Source: Phytophthora hibernalis (lineage: Eukaryota > Oomycota > Peronosporomycetes > Peronosporales > Peronosporaceae). From it: a stretch of 64,000 bases of DNA. The notes under the pieces are model-generated. The model made no database searches, was not told where the DNA came from, and worked only from the letters and a program-made list of their open reading frames with translations. The stretch is taken from positions 1,426,001 to 1,490,000 of the forward strand of contig JAAKBF010000007.1 of NCBI GenBank assembly GCA_012656075.1, given 5' to 3'. Positions 10,411 through 20,650 of the stretch are shown here, piece by piece; position 1 is the first letter of the stretch, and each line of letters begins with the position of its first letter. The translations under genes and the position numbers were made by a program.

Positions 10411-11124
10411 TCAGGGCCTTGCCCTCACCCTCGAGTCCAACTTGGTAAACCATCGTGTCTTTTTCCCTACCAAGCTAGAAGTCTCGGTTCCGTTTGCATT
10501 GTCAGGATTCAGCAAGTCGGCCAAGGTTAAGGCGTCCACCCGATCCGTCGAAAGCCTAGATAATCCGTCCACGTGGCCCATCGAAGGACCACGTTTATGT
10601 TGCACCTTAAAATAGAGATTAGACAACTCCATGGCCCACCGTGCTAACTTAGCGTTGGTCGTTCTGTTTCCTGGGCTAAATACCCACGTTAACGCTTGAT
10701 GATCCGTGTACAGGTCGAACTCGCGTTTGTCCAGGTAACACCTGAACTTGCGCGTCGCCCACAATACGCCCCAACACTCGATTTCTGAAATCCCGTCTTG
10801 TTTATTTATCCAGTTCTTCTGCGACCCCGTGAACAACTTGCTTGCGTACGCCACCACACGGTCACGGCCCTCCACTTCCTGTATTAGACACGCTCCGATC
10901 GCGTACCGAGATGAGTCAACGTACAGCTGGAAACGCTTCTTACTGTCAGGATACACCAAAATCAACGCACGCTTCAGTTGTTTAAAAGCGGCCTCACAGT
11001 CTTGACTCCAGATGAACGGAGCATCTTTCGCCTTCAATCGCTCCAGAGGCGCGGAAATCAATGCGTAGCCAGGTATATATCGCCTGAAGTAGCTAGTAAG
11101 TTCTAAGAAAGATCGAATGAACAT
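10411..11124 (-). pseudogene. Gypsy RT thumb/connection and RNase H (inverted block)
   Basis: Minus-strand ORF of 237 codons starting in the RT connection (FLELTSYFRRYIPGYA, APFIWSQDCEAAFKQLK). It continues through the RNase H-like core: FQLYVDSSRYAIGACLIQ (catalytic Asp), DLYTDHQALTWVF (second Asp) and NRTTNAKLARWAMELS. RNase H removes RNA from the hybrid during replication. It ends in an acidic tail. Confidence 0.85.
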
Positions 11125-11242
11125 CTCATGGTCGTAGCACGTTCATCACTGCTTTTACCTTTTCTGGATTAGTCAGGATTCCTGTGGCCGTCACAATATG
11201 ACCAAGGAACGCAACTTGACTTCGACCCCAATTGGCACTTCT

Positions 11243-11949
11243 TCATTTCAACTTGAACCCGGCCTTCTCAAACCGTGTCAACACCTGTCGAACGCGAACT
11301 AGGTGAGACGGAAAGTTCTTACTGAAAATCACGCAGTCATCAAGGTAAACCAGACAGATACGCCACTTCAAATCCACAAGTACGGTCTCCATCAACCGTT
11401 CGAATGCCGGAACTGCATTACAGAGGCCAAACGGCATCACCAACCACTCGTACAAGCCGTACTTACACGTAAACGCGGTCATGGACACGCTGTCCACACA
11501 TTCCAGTATCCGGACGAAATGTCCATCGTCGAAAACAATTGCGCATTCCCCAGTACGTCTAGTATAACGTGGATTAGAGGCATAGGGTAGCAATCTTTCA
11601 CAGTGACCGCGTTAAGTCGTCGGTAATCAATACAGAAGCGTATCCCTCCGTCCGGCTTGCGAATCATAAGTACCGGACTAGCCCAAGGGCTATTCGAAGG
11701 ACGGATCAGACCCAATTCTAAATTCTGCTGTATCTCTGCTTCCATAACTTCGCCCTCGGCCGACGACACTCGGTACTGTTGCTGTTTGATCGGTGCAATG
11801 TTACCCGTGTCGATCTCAAAGTTCAACAAGTCGGTCCATCCGGGACGCTTGGATGATTGGACAAACAAACTCCTGAACCGGTCCAGCTCTGCCTGGAACA
11901 ACACTTTGCTCCAGGGACAATTTTGATTCCGAGAAGTCCGCCTCGACAC
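11243..11949 (-). pseudogene. Gypsy reverse transcriptase (inverted block)
   Basis: Clear Ty3/Gypsy RT motifs in minus-strand order: SPWASPVLMIRKPDGGIRFC, IDYRRLNAVTVKD, FSTMDISSGYWN (catalytic Asp), MPFGLCNAVPAFERLME and LVYLDDCVIFSKNF (the YxDD box, about 11310-11345). One frame change occurs where the two ORFs overlap (11479-11593). The enzyme copies element RNA to DNA. Confidence 0.85.
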
Positions 11950-12380
11950 CCTTGTTCGGGGATATCAGGCCGCGATGCCTTAATCTTCTCCCCGATACTC
12001 ACACCGAGCTCCTCGCTCAACGAGTTCACTACTTCGGGCTCGTCTTTTCCTGCATCACTGGGCCTGGCGACCTTCGTTAAGGGCACTCCCTCGGCGTGTC
12101 GCTCGAAGTCAAACGCTTCCTCGGGGATCACGGATGCGGATGCCACAACCGTTCCTGTTCGAATCCTGCATTCTTCTGTAGAAGCATTGCATAATTCTAC
12201 CATCACATTGCCTTTCGACACCGTACACACGGATCGAGCGACACAGTGTAGGTGGTAACCCCGCGATCAGTCAACCAGGACAGTCACATCGGTTTGGTCG
12301 TCGCCGACTACATTGGTCACAACTAGAGCTTGGCCTCGAGGAGGCAAGCAAATAGAGGCGCTCATCTTAGCCATAAACGT

Positions 12381-13285
12381 TTATTGTACCATAGTGAAGC
12401 CCAGAGACAGTATATCACCAGTGCTCTTTAGTGTCATTGTTCGTTCCTCGACGTCGATTAAGGCGCCAAAAGCACCAAGGGTATCAACCCCTCGTATAGC
12501 ATCGACGTGCATTTGATCAGCAGCCAATAAACTCATCGTGATTTCCATCGAGCCTAATCGTATCGGAAGGCTTATCCATCCGCGAATACACAGTTTGTGA
12601 CCCGACGAACTCTGCACTTTTCCGTCGTACGGTACTAGCGGCTCGGTTGATCGCCCTAGCCGTTTCAGCACCTGACGGTCGACTAGGCTGAGCGTAGCCC
12701 CGTGTCGGCGAGCATCTGGGACGGTAGACAATCAATATAACCTCCAGAGAATGCCTCATAATTTCCGACCGCGCAGACAACCCTGCGTCCTCCTTCGACA
12801 ATCACGGGGAGCACATCATCATCATCGTCCTCGTGGACACCAAATCCATCAGGCAAATTTACGGTTACAACCTCCACGAGACCGTGTTTGGGAACGGTTC
12901 CGTTTAGTCTGGAACGCTCCGGCTCCACGACATTTACGTAATGCGACACATCTCCCTCGCAGTTCGATCGAAAGTCCAGCTCGCCCAATGCATCAGCCTT
13001 GCCGTACAACGACGTACAGTCAAAACACAGCGGCCTCTTAGCGCGATGCCGTTTTCGGCGCTGGGCCCTTGTCGAATCCGACCTTCTTGACCGGTCACAC
13101 AATTTCCACCATACCCGTTTAGCATTTTCGGCAAAATAATCCTTGGCCCAATCCACAAGAGGGGCCCAGTAGAGTTTCGACAGATTAGCAGCTCGGGTCG
13201 CTTGGCCGGCGAACCAGCGCAACCGTTCCCAGTTCAACACGGGCTTCTTGTCACGCATGGGAGGTACAACATCGGCGCCAACTGT
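12381..13285 (-). pseudogene. Gypsy pre-protease region and aspartic protease (inverted block)
   Basis: Reading leftwards, a basic region (NWERLRWFAGQATRAANLSK) and a CFDC-containing part (13285-12700) lead to the retropepsin active site ADTG at about 12690-12700. After a frame change comes ATLSLVDRQVLKRL and a body ending in LGAFGALIDVEERTMTL. The retropepsin would process Gag-Pol. The right-hand end (about 13285) abuts plus-strand integrase sequence, so it is an inversion breakpoint. Confidence 0.7.
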
Positions 13286-13289
13286 ACTT

Positions 13290-14204
13290 ACGGAAGATGC
13301 GCATCAGCGAAGCACAAACCGACTGGGACGTGTATTTGCCCAGAGTTTTATTTGCATAGAGGACGGCCTACCACGAGACCTTAGAGGACATTCCGTTCTA
13401 TTCGCTGTACGGACGCGACTCGGTGTTGCCATTAGACGTCGCGTTCTTGAACTTGGGTACGAAAGGGCGAAGTAACGAGGTGGCGCGCTACAGACGTGAA
13501 CTGCATTGGTCATTTAAGGATTCGCCAATTCTTGTGGAACGTCAGCTGATTAAAGCGCAAGACCGTAACGAATATCGACTGAGCGGACAACATCCTGTCG
13601 AGTACGAAGTGGGAGACCCGGTATGGGTCTATCAAGTTTTAGGGCAAAAGAGGGAGTCCCGAACCAAGAAATTGGCGTTCTCCTGGCACGGTCCGTACCG
13701 TGTTCTCGACAAAGTCGCGGAGAACACCTTCCGCATCGACATGCCTTCGCACCCGAACAAGATTGTGACTATCAATAATAACCGATTAAAGCGGTTCCAT
13801 GGCAAATGGACGAGACCTTTATGGACGAAGTCCCTGCTGGTGTGACGGACGAAGGAAATGAAGCGGAAGACGGTCCTCTCGAAGAAGACGATTTGCAGCC
13901 GAGCAGCTTCACGGAACGACTAACGGTGGGGCGAGAAGACACTGTAATCGCAGGAGTGGATTCTCCGCTGCTAGAAGTAGTTGCCAAGAGAAACGTGAAC
14001 CGGGGTGCTGAGTATCTGGCGCTAACTGCAAATTACGAGACGTTTTGGTTGCCAAGAGCCGAGTTAATGCCCAAGTACGGACCGTTGGTGACGGCGTACA
14101 AGCAAGCCGAAAGGAAAAAAGAACGGTTTACCTGCTTGCGTCGGAGAGCACGGTTGGATGATGCTAATGGTGAGGTGAAAGACGAAGACTTACTGATGGT
14201 GTAA
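13290..14204 (+). pseudogene. Gypsy integrase C-terminal part with chromo-like tail (plus strand)
   Basis: Continues the integrase where the inverted copy stops: MRISEAQTDWDVYLPR, then AYHETLEDIPFYSLYGRD (Tyr codon now TAG near 13355). The C-terminal DNA-binding part follows (VGDPVWVYQ, KLAFSWHGPYRVLDKVAENTF), then an acidic linker and a chromo-like tail (EYLALTANYETFWLPRAEL). A one-base frame change in an A-run near 13803 separates the last two parts. The orientation agrees with gag and the LTRs. Confidence 0.75.
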
Positions 14205-14277
14205 GTCGGCGATGTGGTTGGTGATGCGCTGGTTTTGAGTTCCAAAACGAGATTCGACTTGCATATAATGATGGAGC

Positions 14278-15503
14278 TCAAAGATGGAATGGAAGTGTGT
14301 GTGTGTTTGTATTCATTTTATAATTTTCTGAAGAGACACTAGAGGACAGAAGAAAATTACGAGAAAGTGTCTCTGTAGTGGCGCGATGGTGCGCGTGCGT
14401 TAAGAGGATTTGGTGGATTTCTCGGTCTTGGGTTCGGGTTTGGCAGGGGTTTGCTCTCATCGTCAGGGGGTCAGCAGAGGTGGAATCTGCGTCGTGGTCG
14501 GTGCCATCGTTGCCGACTTCTTCCTCTTCTACAGAAACGGGCGGTTCTTCTTCTTCTTCCTCTTCCTCGTCGTCGTCGGTGATCTTTGGTAACTTTATCG
14601 CTCTATGTGGACCTCCGAGTTCGTCCACCTCCATGTCTTCATCATCACTCGAGAAGGCTGCATAGCCGCCAATGACAGGGAGCCACGGGGCTAGTGCTGT
14701 GTACTCGCCGTCGTCCTCGAAGTCGGAGTCATCTTCTTTGACTTCTGTGGATTTGAACGGTTTCTCTGTGTCCGGTCGCTGGTACTTCGGGTCGGCGAGC
14801 TGCGTGACCAGTTTGGTCTGCTCCTGGCGCAAGTCTCGGTTGGACAAGAGTTGCTTCCATACACCGTTCGATTTGTTGCCAACCCAGGCTGGGTTAGACG
14901 GTGGACCGGTAGAGATGTCGTACGCGATCCGTGCCAGTGACTCCGTCGTGAGCCGTAAGTGTGGCTGTCGTGTAAGGTTGAGGGCCTGCGTCTGCTCCAG
15001 GAGTTTAGGAATGGATCAATACCCTTCTTCATCAACTTGGAGGGGTTGAGACATCGCACAAGGCCCGAGAGTACCGTGATGAATCGTGGCGGTGGAGGGA
15101 TACGAGATCTTCGGCCGCGGGGCTGGAAGATGCTGATTGCATCATCTTGACCGTGGCCGAGTGCTTAGCGGCCTTGGCTCCAAGCTACATCAGAGAGTCA
15201 TGAGAATGGTTCTCAAACCTCCCCAGGAACAAAATAGTAATCAAACGCGACGATGTTCTGGCTCAAGAACTTGAAGCGCGCCTTGATAGCGTTCACTTTC
15301 AGCTTACGGCGCGCGTCGGAGTTCGAAGTCGGCGGATATAACGCGCCCAAGAAGAAGTACGGGCAGTTCTTCATTAAGAAATGCCAATGCGCTAGGTGCA
15401 CGTATCGGAACTCGGACGGAACGTACCACGCCCGTTGGGTTGCCCACGGATAGGTCCCAGGGACGACGCGATCCAGCAACTCACTTCGCCATGGACTAGA
15501 CAA
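14278..15503 (-). pseudogene. Antisense acidic ORF between pol and the 3' LTR
   Basis: Two minus-strand segments look coding. 15503-15213 contains HWHFLMKNCPYFFLGALYPP and RRKLKVNAIKARFKFLSQN. 15059-14278 contains RIAYDISTGPPSNPAWVGN, then an acidic run ending EEEEEEEEPPVSVEEEE. A stop at about 15015 and frame breaks between the pieces show decay. I cannot assign a function. Antisense extra ORFs between pol and the 3' LTR are known from some large plant Gypsy elements (e.g. Grande, RIRE2). It could instead be a third inverted block. Confidence 0.5.
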
Positions 15504-15848
15504 CTACGAAGAAGGCTCCAGCCCCCAGTTCGGTCGCGGACGTGAAAATTGATGAGTGAGCTGAATCTGCAGTTGACTCTTTCAACTGGCGCTGGATTGA
15601 AGTTCACTGAGTGATGTTGACCCGAACCATCAACGGTTGGGTCGACTTCAATCAAAAAGCTTTTGCGACAAGGCGGCACGGTAGCCACCGTTGCCGTCTC
15701 TGGAATTGCGAGAAAATAAGTCTTCTAAAAGATGGCCTCGATTAGGCAGGACACTCGATTTGTGGACGGAAAGCTGTACAAGGCAAGCGATGGCCGAAGT
15801 GACCGGCAGGGCCTAAATGTTGTAGTTTACAATTTGCTATCAAGACAA

Positions 15849-16700
15849 TGGAGCTAGTGGAAACGGCGGCGCAATGGAGTGTCTCGGCGATGGACTCCAC
15901 GTGGACGACCTTCTACCTACTGTCGACGGCGTACTAGCGAGAAATGCTGTTGGTCGCGTGCGGCGCGGTGCTTTGGGCCGTTACCCAACCGGTGCGCGGG
16001 GTTACTGTGCGACTGTTCTACGCAATAAGCTTCTTCGTGAATAAATGGGCGGGTCTGTTGAGAATCTGTGTGTGACCCTATCGTCTGTTCATCAACGGCG
16101 CAGTGCTGAAAAGAAAGCGTCGTGGCGATAGATGGTGGTCAATGTACGAAGCTATGCGGGCTGCTCCCATAGTAGTATTGGAGGCAAGGAAGGAGCACGC
16201 ACACGGACTCGGACGCTTACTGCACAAGTGGCTTGACGCGTTCCACGCGTACTGGTGCGTCTTCGTACAGGATGGGCTGGAACCGGGCTGGATAGGAACG
16301 GTGAAATACGGGCAAGGATTTCGATTGGCGGGCAGACGCACGGTTGGCCGTACTTGGTGTTTGTTACGCTGGCTCGGGCGATTGTTTCGCTGGTCGTGTG
16401 CGTTGTGGTGTTCTCGATAGTGTCTGCTTACGACTTTATGGAGTGGGTGTGCCGTGATTGGCCGGGTATGGACGTGCTTCGCTCTATCTGCAACTACTAT
16501 TTCGCGACGGATGGTGATGTTACCGTGTACGAATCAATGAAGGTTAGTAGCCAAACCGCGCTGGTGACCTGTGCTGTAGTGATAACCGGCCTGTTGAGTC
16601 ATACGAAACGCTGGTGCGTCTCTGTTTCGATGGACGTGATCCTCTGCGAATGACCAAGGACAGCTATGCAGCGTGGAAGCGTGGCACGGAAGAACAAGAT
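15849..16700 (+). pseudogene. Decayed membrane-protein-like ORF upstream of the 3' LTR
   Basis: One frame runs from ATG 15849 with stops at about 15936 and 16072 and later frame changes. Hydrophobic helices are evident: MLLVACGAVLWAVTQPV; YLVFVTLARAIVSLVVCVVV (16350-16410); TALVTCAVVITGLL near 16560. A basic KRKRRGDRWWSMYEAM segment sits between. Its position after pol resembles envelope-like third ORFs, but no fusion peptide, cleavage site or homology is visible, so the envelope idea is only positional. Confidence 0.4.
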
Positions 16701-16871
16701 CAAGCCGAACGGCTGAGTGAAGCGTTCTGGCAAGCAGACGGTGGCGACCCGTCCACGTCGAGAGTGCCGGTGCGTACGCTGAGCGGACTCCGTGGTCAAC
16801 GACGCGCTCTACAAGAACGTTGGTATGATGTTCGACGAGGACGCCGAAGCTTGGTCGGGGAGGATGTCCCG

Positions 16872-17491
16872 TGTGGCCATGTTGAGCACGGTGGCAACCG
16901 TCTCGGTGGTGACTTCTGACTGGCGGCTCGCTTGCTAATCAACTATTAGAAGAACAACAAGATGACGATGAGCGCGGGAGACTTGCGCGATCACGTCGGC
17001 CCAACCCGAATCAGACCGGCTGGATGGTGTAGCCATCCTGGTATGGGCGGCCTGAACCCCAACCTGAACCCACGGAACGATGATTGACCGGTCCGGAGCT
17101 GTTCATCCTGTGATGACTGCTGGCGGACCCAAGGCGCGGTGTGATGACTCGGATGGAAGTTGCTCGCAGTGTACGGAGTGTACGTGTATGTGAAGCTGTA
17201 CGGCAGCCCGGAGGGGTGTAGTGGAATCCCGAAGAGCTTGAAGGAAGCTGGGGTGCCCCGAAGGAAGTGAGAACCTGCAAGAAAGGTAAGTACGGCAACA
17301 ACTGTGGTGCTGGCCGTCCTAGGTTTTCAGTCAGTCGTGAATCTACCTGGTTCCTAACAAGTCAACAAAAACAACTTTTGCATTTATTTTGCTTGAAGTG
17401 TGGCTGTCCGACTTGCCGTCGTCGTCTAAGTCCTAGTACTTGTACTTTCGATACCGCGCCAGACCGTCCCTAACCAGAACGACTCGCGACA
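16872..17491 (+). repeat. 3' LTR of the Gypsy element
   Basis: 620 bp, same ends as 5460-6089. A purine-rich tract GGGGAGGA (16857-16864) just upstream may be the polypurine tract. Confidence 0.9.
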
Positions 17492-17916
17492 TTGCGACAA
17501 TGACAAGGTCTTCTACTACCCGAGGTAGATCGCCTCGCACCTCCTCCTCATCTCGAATTGACGCAAATAAATTTTCAGCGACTGGCACCTCCAACATCTC
17601 TTCTTGTAGCTCTTCTGGCAGCGTCGATCGCAGCATTTGTTGTGTGAATGTCAAAGGGGAGAAGATAACAAACGTGAGTACAAAAGATGGGAACGGGAGT
17701 ACAAACCCGGCTACTGCTGGTACCGACAAAAATGGACAAGTAAAGACATACCGAATGGCAGGCCGCCGAGTACACTGACAACAGAAAAAAGAAAGACCAA
17801 GTTATCACTCTTGAGGCTTTAAAAGTGGCTGCGATATTGTCCACTCCTGTACCGATTGATCGCATGCTCTCTGTCGCGGCCGCTTTATCTCTTGCACGTA
17901 CGTAGAGCGTCTCCAC
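17492..17916 (-). pseudogene. Right piece of a minus-strand ORF interrupted by the Gypsy element
   Basis: Minus-strand frames give METLYVRARDKAAATESM at the start. After an intron-like break they give STLPEELQEEMLEVPVAENL and DEEEVRGDLPRVVEDLV, running up to the LTR edge. It may continue at 5459-5353. Charged and helical, not recognised. Confidence 0.3.
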
Positions 17917-18436
17917 CCACCACCTCCCTCGTTGTCATCACGGTCTCTATCACTTTCAAGTCCTTCTTGCAAGGTATCATCTGACGGGATTTAGATCAAC
18001 GTCATGTTCCGAGATGTCATCGAGCATTTGGTACTAGTGATATCACTTGAGCAAATGCCCCAGAGTCCATGTCTTCGAGATCCCGCCACACCTCATGTGA
18101 CAGGTGTCACACGCACCTTAGCATTCAAGGAAGCGTTAACGCGATAACCACAACAGACGCCTGGCGTTCCTGCTGTAAGCTTGCAAAGGCCTGGCCTTCC
18201 TGTCTAACATGGTACCGAGTACCAATTGACTTGCGAACTTCCGGGTTAAAGTTAAACTAACATATATTAAGAACCCTGTTGTGGTTTCTAACTACTGCTA
18301 CACTGTCTACGGAAATTAGTCTCACTGAGACTATTTTGTGTGTACTGTTTTCAATTTCGCTAACAGTAATTAGTCTGACTTAGACTATTTAATGACTAAG
18401 ACTATTAATGGAATCAAAATACTCTCGCACCTTGAG
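17917..18436. other. Intergenic; no gene recognised
   Basis: No convincing ORF. Contains short direct repeats of TTAGTCT(C/G)A(C/T)T around 18315-18385. Confidence 0.5.
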
Positions 18437-18491
18437 GGACTCGAACCGCCAACGCATAACGTGGAGAGTCACCATAGAAACGACTGAGCCA
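18437..18491 (-). other. tRNA-like Pol III A and B boxes (SINE or tRNA relic)
   Basis: On the minus strand TGGCTCAGTCG (18491-18481) fits the A box and GGTTCGAGTCC (18447-18437) is a perfect B box, with start-to-start spacing of 44 bp. The acceptor and D stems do not pair, so this is not a functional tRNA gene. A tRNA-derived SINE head or tRNA pseudogene is likelier. Confidence 0.4.
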
Positions 18492-18701
18492 AATCTGATT
18501 TACATAAATGGCAATGAAATAGCTGTATTAACCTTTGGTATCCGATTATCCCTTGGTCGCCCCACAGGCGCGCCTTGATGATGTTTCTTTATGATATCTT
18601 GAAGATGCGGGTAAAGTTGAGTAACAGACCAACTTCGGTCTATCCCGAGTGACAGACCGCACCGCATCATCGCCTTGCGCGTGTAAGATATGCCATTCTT
18701 G

Positions 18702-19060
18702 TCATTTCAAGGTTAATGGCTTTGACTGCGTCAGCAGCAAGTTGCAGAAAAACGGTTTACCTGGATATTGAAGTTTTCCGGACCACGAGCCATTGTTCCG
18801 AATATTGTTTTGCCAACAGTTCTCGTTGATTAGTCCCATCTTCTTCTCGTTCCACTTGAATTTCCACGCGTCCTTTATCGTTGAGATCACAAAGGAGTCC
18901 GCCGGTTGACAGAGGTCCGTAGCGTTAGATGAAAATAACTGGAGGTCGGAGTTGATACCATCAAGCTCAGAGCGACATTCGTCCGCCGCAAGATGACCAG
19001 AGCAGTTATCGAGGTATATGGTATAGGATAATTCCCCTCAGAATTCATAAAAAGCATCAT
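18702..19060 (-). pseudogene. pogo/Tigger-like DDE transposase fragment
   Basis: The minus strand reads YLDNCSGHLAADECRSEL (catalytic Asp of the DDE_1 core), then SSNATDLCQPADSFVISTIK with the CQPxD signature, then a C-terminal stretch ending at a stop at 18702. Only the last third of a cut-and-paste transposase survives; a stop lies just upstream near 19045. Confidence 0.6.
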
Positions 19061-19189
19061 GTAGCTATCTGCATACTGAATCCCTGTCTAATCTGATCTG
19101 TCCAAATGGGGGCTACCCATTTGATGTCCTGCTTTAATACAACTGAAGTACTGCTTAAGTACAAATGAAGTACTGCTTTAGTACTAGAC

Positions 19190-20650
19190 GTGCCACACAC
19201 CATGTGTGTGGCGGAAACCAATGCTGTGAACCACACCACAGAGAACAATGGTGGCCCATTACACCCTCACAGGGAGCACCTTGTCCCAGGGGGATTCCAG
19301 CGAACCGCACAGGCAACACCTCATTCTGCAATCTGCGCCCGAGCGGACACACGCCGAGAACCCACGACGCACACCGGGCACCAGCCCAAGACCAACACCA
19401 CTGCAATACCGAAGCGCGCCGACTCTAAGGCGCTACACGCCGCTGACCACAAGACGAAAAGCGGTGAAGTCGCCCCGGTCTCCGAAAAAGCTTCCCAGAA
19501 GCTCGACGACAAGCCTACCCCTGCTGCGACCAGGTCCCCATCGAGCATGAAGCGCACCGAAGTCAACATGCCCGGCCCATACGAAGGCGCCAGCGACGGT
19601 GAGTCGGAGTCCGACGGCGAGACGAACCCAAACCTTGTTCTTGGCGACGACAGCCCGGAACACCAAGACGACGAAGCTCCAAGAGCGGGAAATACTTGCG
19701 CGCCGACGGCAACGACGGTAGCGACTTCCAAAGCCTCCGGCAGTGACGACAAAACTTTGGGCGACGACAGTAAATCTTCCAAAGCTACAAAAGTCGGCAA
19801 CAAATCTACGGATGTCGACGACGACACTCCCAAAGCGGAGGGCGACAACGCCTCCGAGGCCGGCGACGACCGGTCGCTGTCGACGACTGCGGAGCAGACC
19901 AGCGCCACATCCAGGACGCCGCGTCTGCCTCCAAAAGCAAGACCGATCCGGCCGCGACAAGTGATGCCAAGTGCCACTCAGAGGAGGACGCCGCGGACGA
20001 GGTGGGCTACGTCGAGTCCGGTGAGGTTGACGACCCCAACGCTTCACTCAAGCTCACGAAGCAGCAGCGGCGTCTTCATCCGGGGAGCCCTGCAACACCT
20101 CAAAGGGCAGCTGCTGATCCCGCCAGTGGAAAGCGCAAGTGATCACCAACGTCGGCGACGGTGATGACGTAACCGAGGAGCTTCCTCAGCCCGACAACCA
20201 CCAGCACCGTCACGATCGCGCCCGCGGTGTGAGCGAGGCGGCTACCCATCGCCAAATCTCTAAGCGCGATCACGAGTCAGCGGTACCTCGAAACAAGGGG
20301 CAGCTGCTCGCGCTTGTGATAATGACCCGTACGAGAGAACGGCGAGTACCTTAGACAGAGTCGGGAGCCACGGGCCTCGCCCGTCAGTCATACGAACGCG
20401 CGTTCACGGACTGGCTGCATCACCTGGGGTACCACTTCACCGAGTTCACGAACTCGCCTTATCGCATCGACTGGCTAGCCCAACGACGCCTTCGCTATAG
20501 CATGGCGAAATCCATCATGGACGGCCTATGGCGCCGCCGATATCTTGAGCGCTCGAAGCCCATCCGAACGATATCTTCGAGGAGGTTGTGCAGATTCAGA
20601 AGGCATGGCAGTCGCAGCCGGTTGAACCGTTCAGTGTTCTTGGCGCAGTA
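19190..20650 (+). pseudogene. Acidic retroelement-like ORF remnant, function unknown
   Basis: A 324-codon open frame (19190-20164) is rich in Asp, Ser, Thr and Lys (EGASDGESESDGETNP, DDKTLGDDSKSSKATK). It continues in other frames to 20650 with more ordered peptides (DPNASLKLTKQQRRLHPG, YERAFTDWLHHLGYHFTEF, EEVVQIQKAWQSQPVEPF). The second half looks gag-like in composition, but no diagnostic motif is present. It runs directly into a chromovirus fragment on the other strand. Confidence 0.35.

Larger units (their letters stand above)
5460..17491 (+). mobile_element. 12-kb Gypsy-type LTR retrotransposon with internally inverted pol
   Basis: Direct LTRs (5460-6089 and 16872-17491) begin TGTGG and end CGACA. 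They differ only by one 10-bp-longer patch and a few substitutions, so the insertion is recent. Flanking 5-mers TTCCG (5455-5459) and TTGCG (17492-17496) look like a target duplication with one mismatch. Plus-strand order: LTR, gag with zinc knuckles (to about 8.58 kb), then minus-strand pol blocks (8.56-9.53 and 9.55-13.28 kb), then plus-strand integrase C-terminus (13.29-14.2 kb). After these come a minus-strand acidic ORF, a plus-strand membrane-like ORF and the 3' LTR. Many stops and frameshifts make it non-autonomous as written. Confidence 0.85.

Noticed and set aside
14378..14665. Plus-strand Ser-rich ORFs (SSSSSS runs)
   Set aside because: They are the complement of the Glu-rich minus-strand frame; the minus strand has the more ordered peptide context.
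15849..16700. Calling the Gypsy 3' ORF a true envelope gene
   Set aside because: Only position and hydrophobicity support it; no fusion peptide, cleavage site or homology seen.
18421..18510. Functional tRNA gene on the minus strand
   Set aside because: A and B boxes are good, but acceptor, D and anticodon stems do not pair, so it is kept only as a tRNA-like relic.
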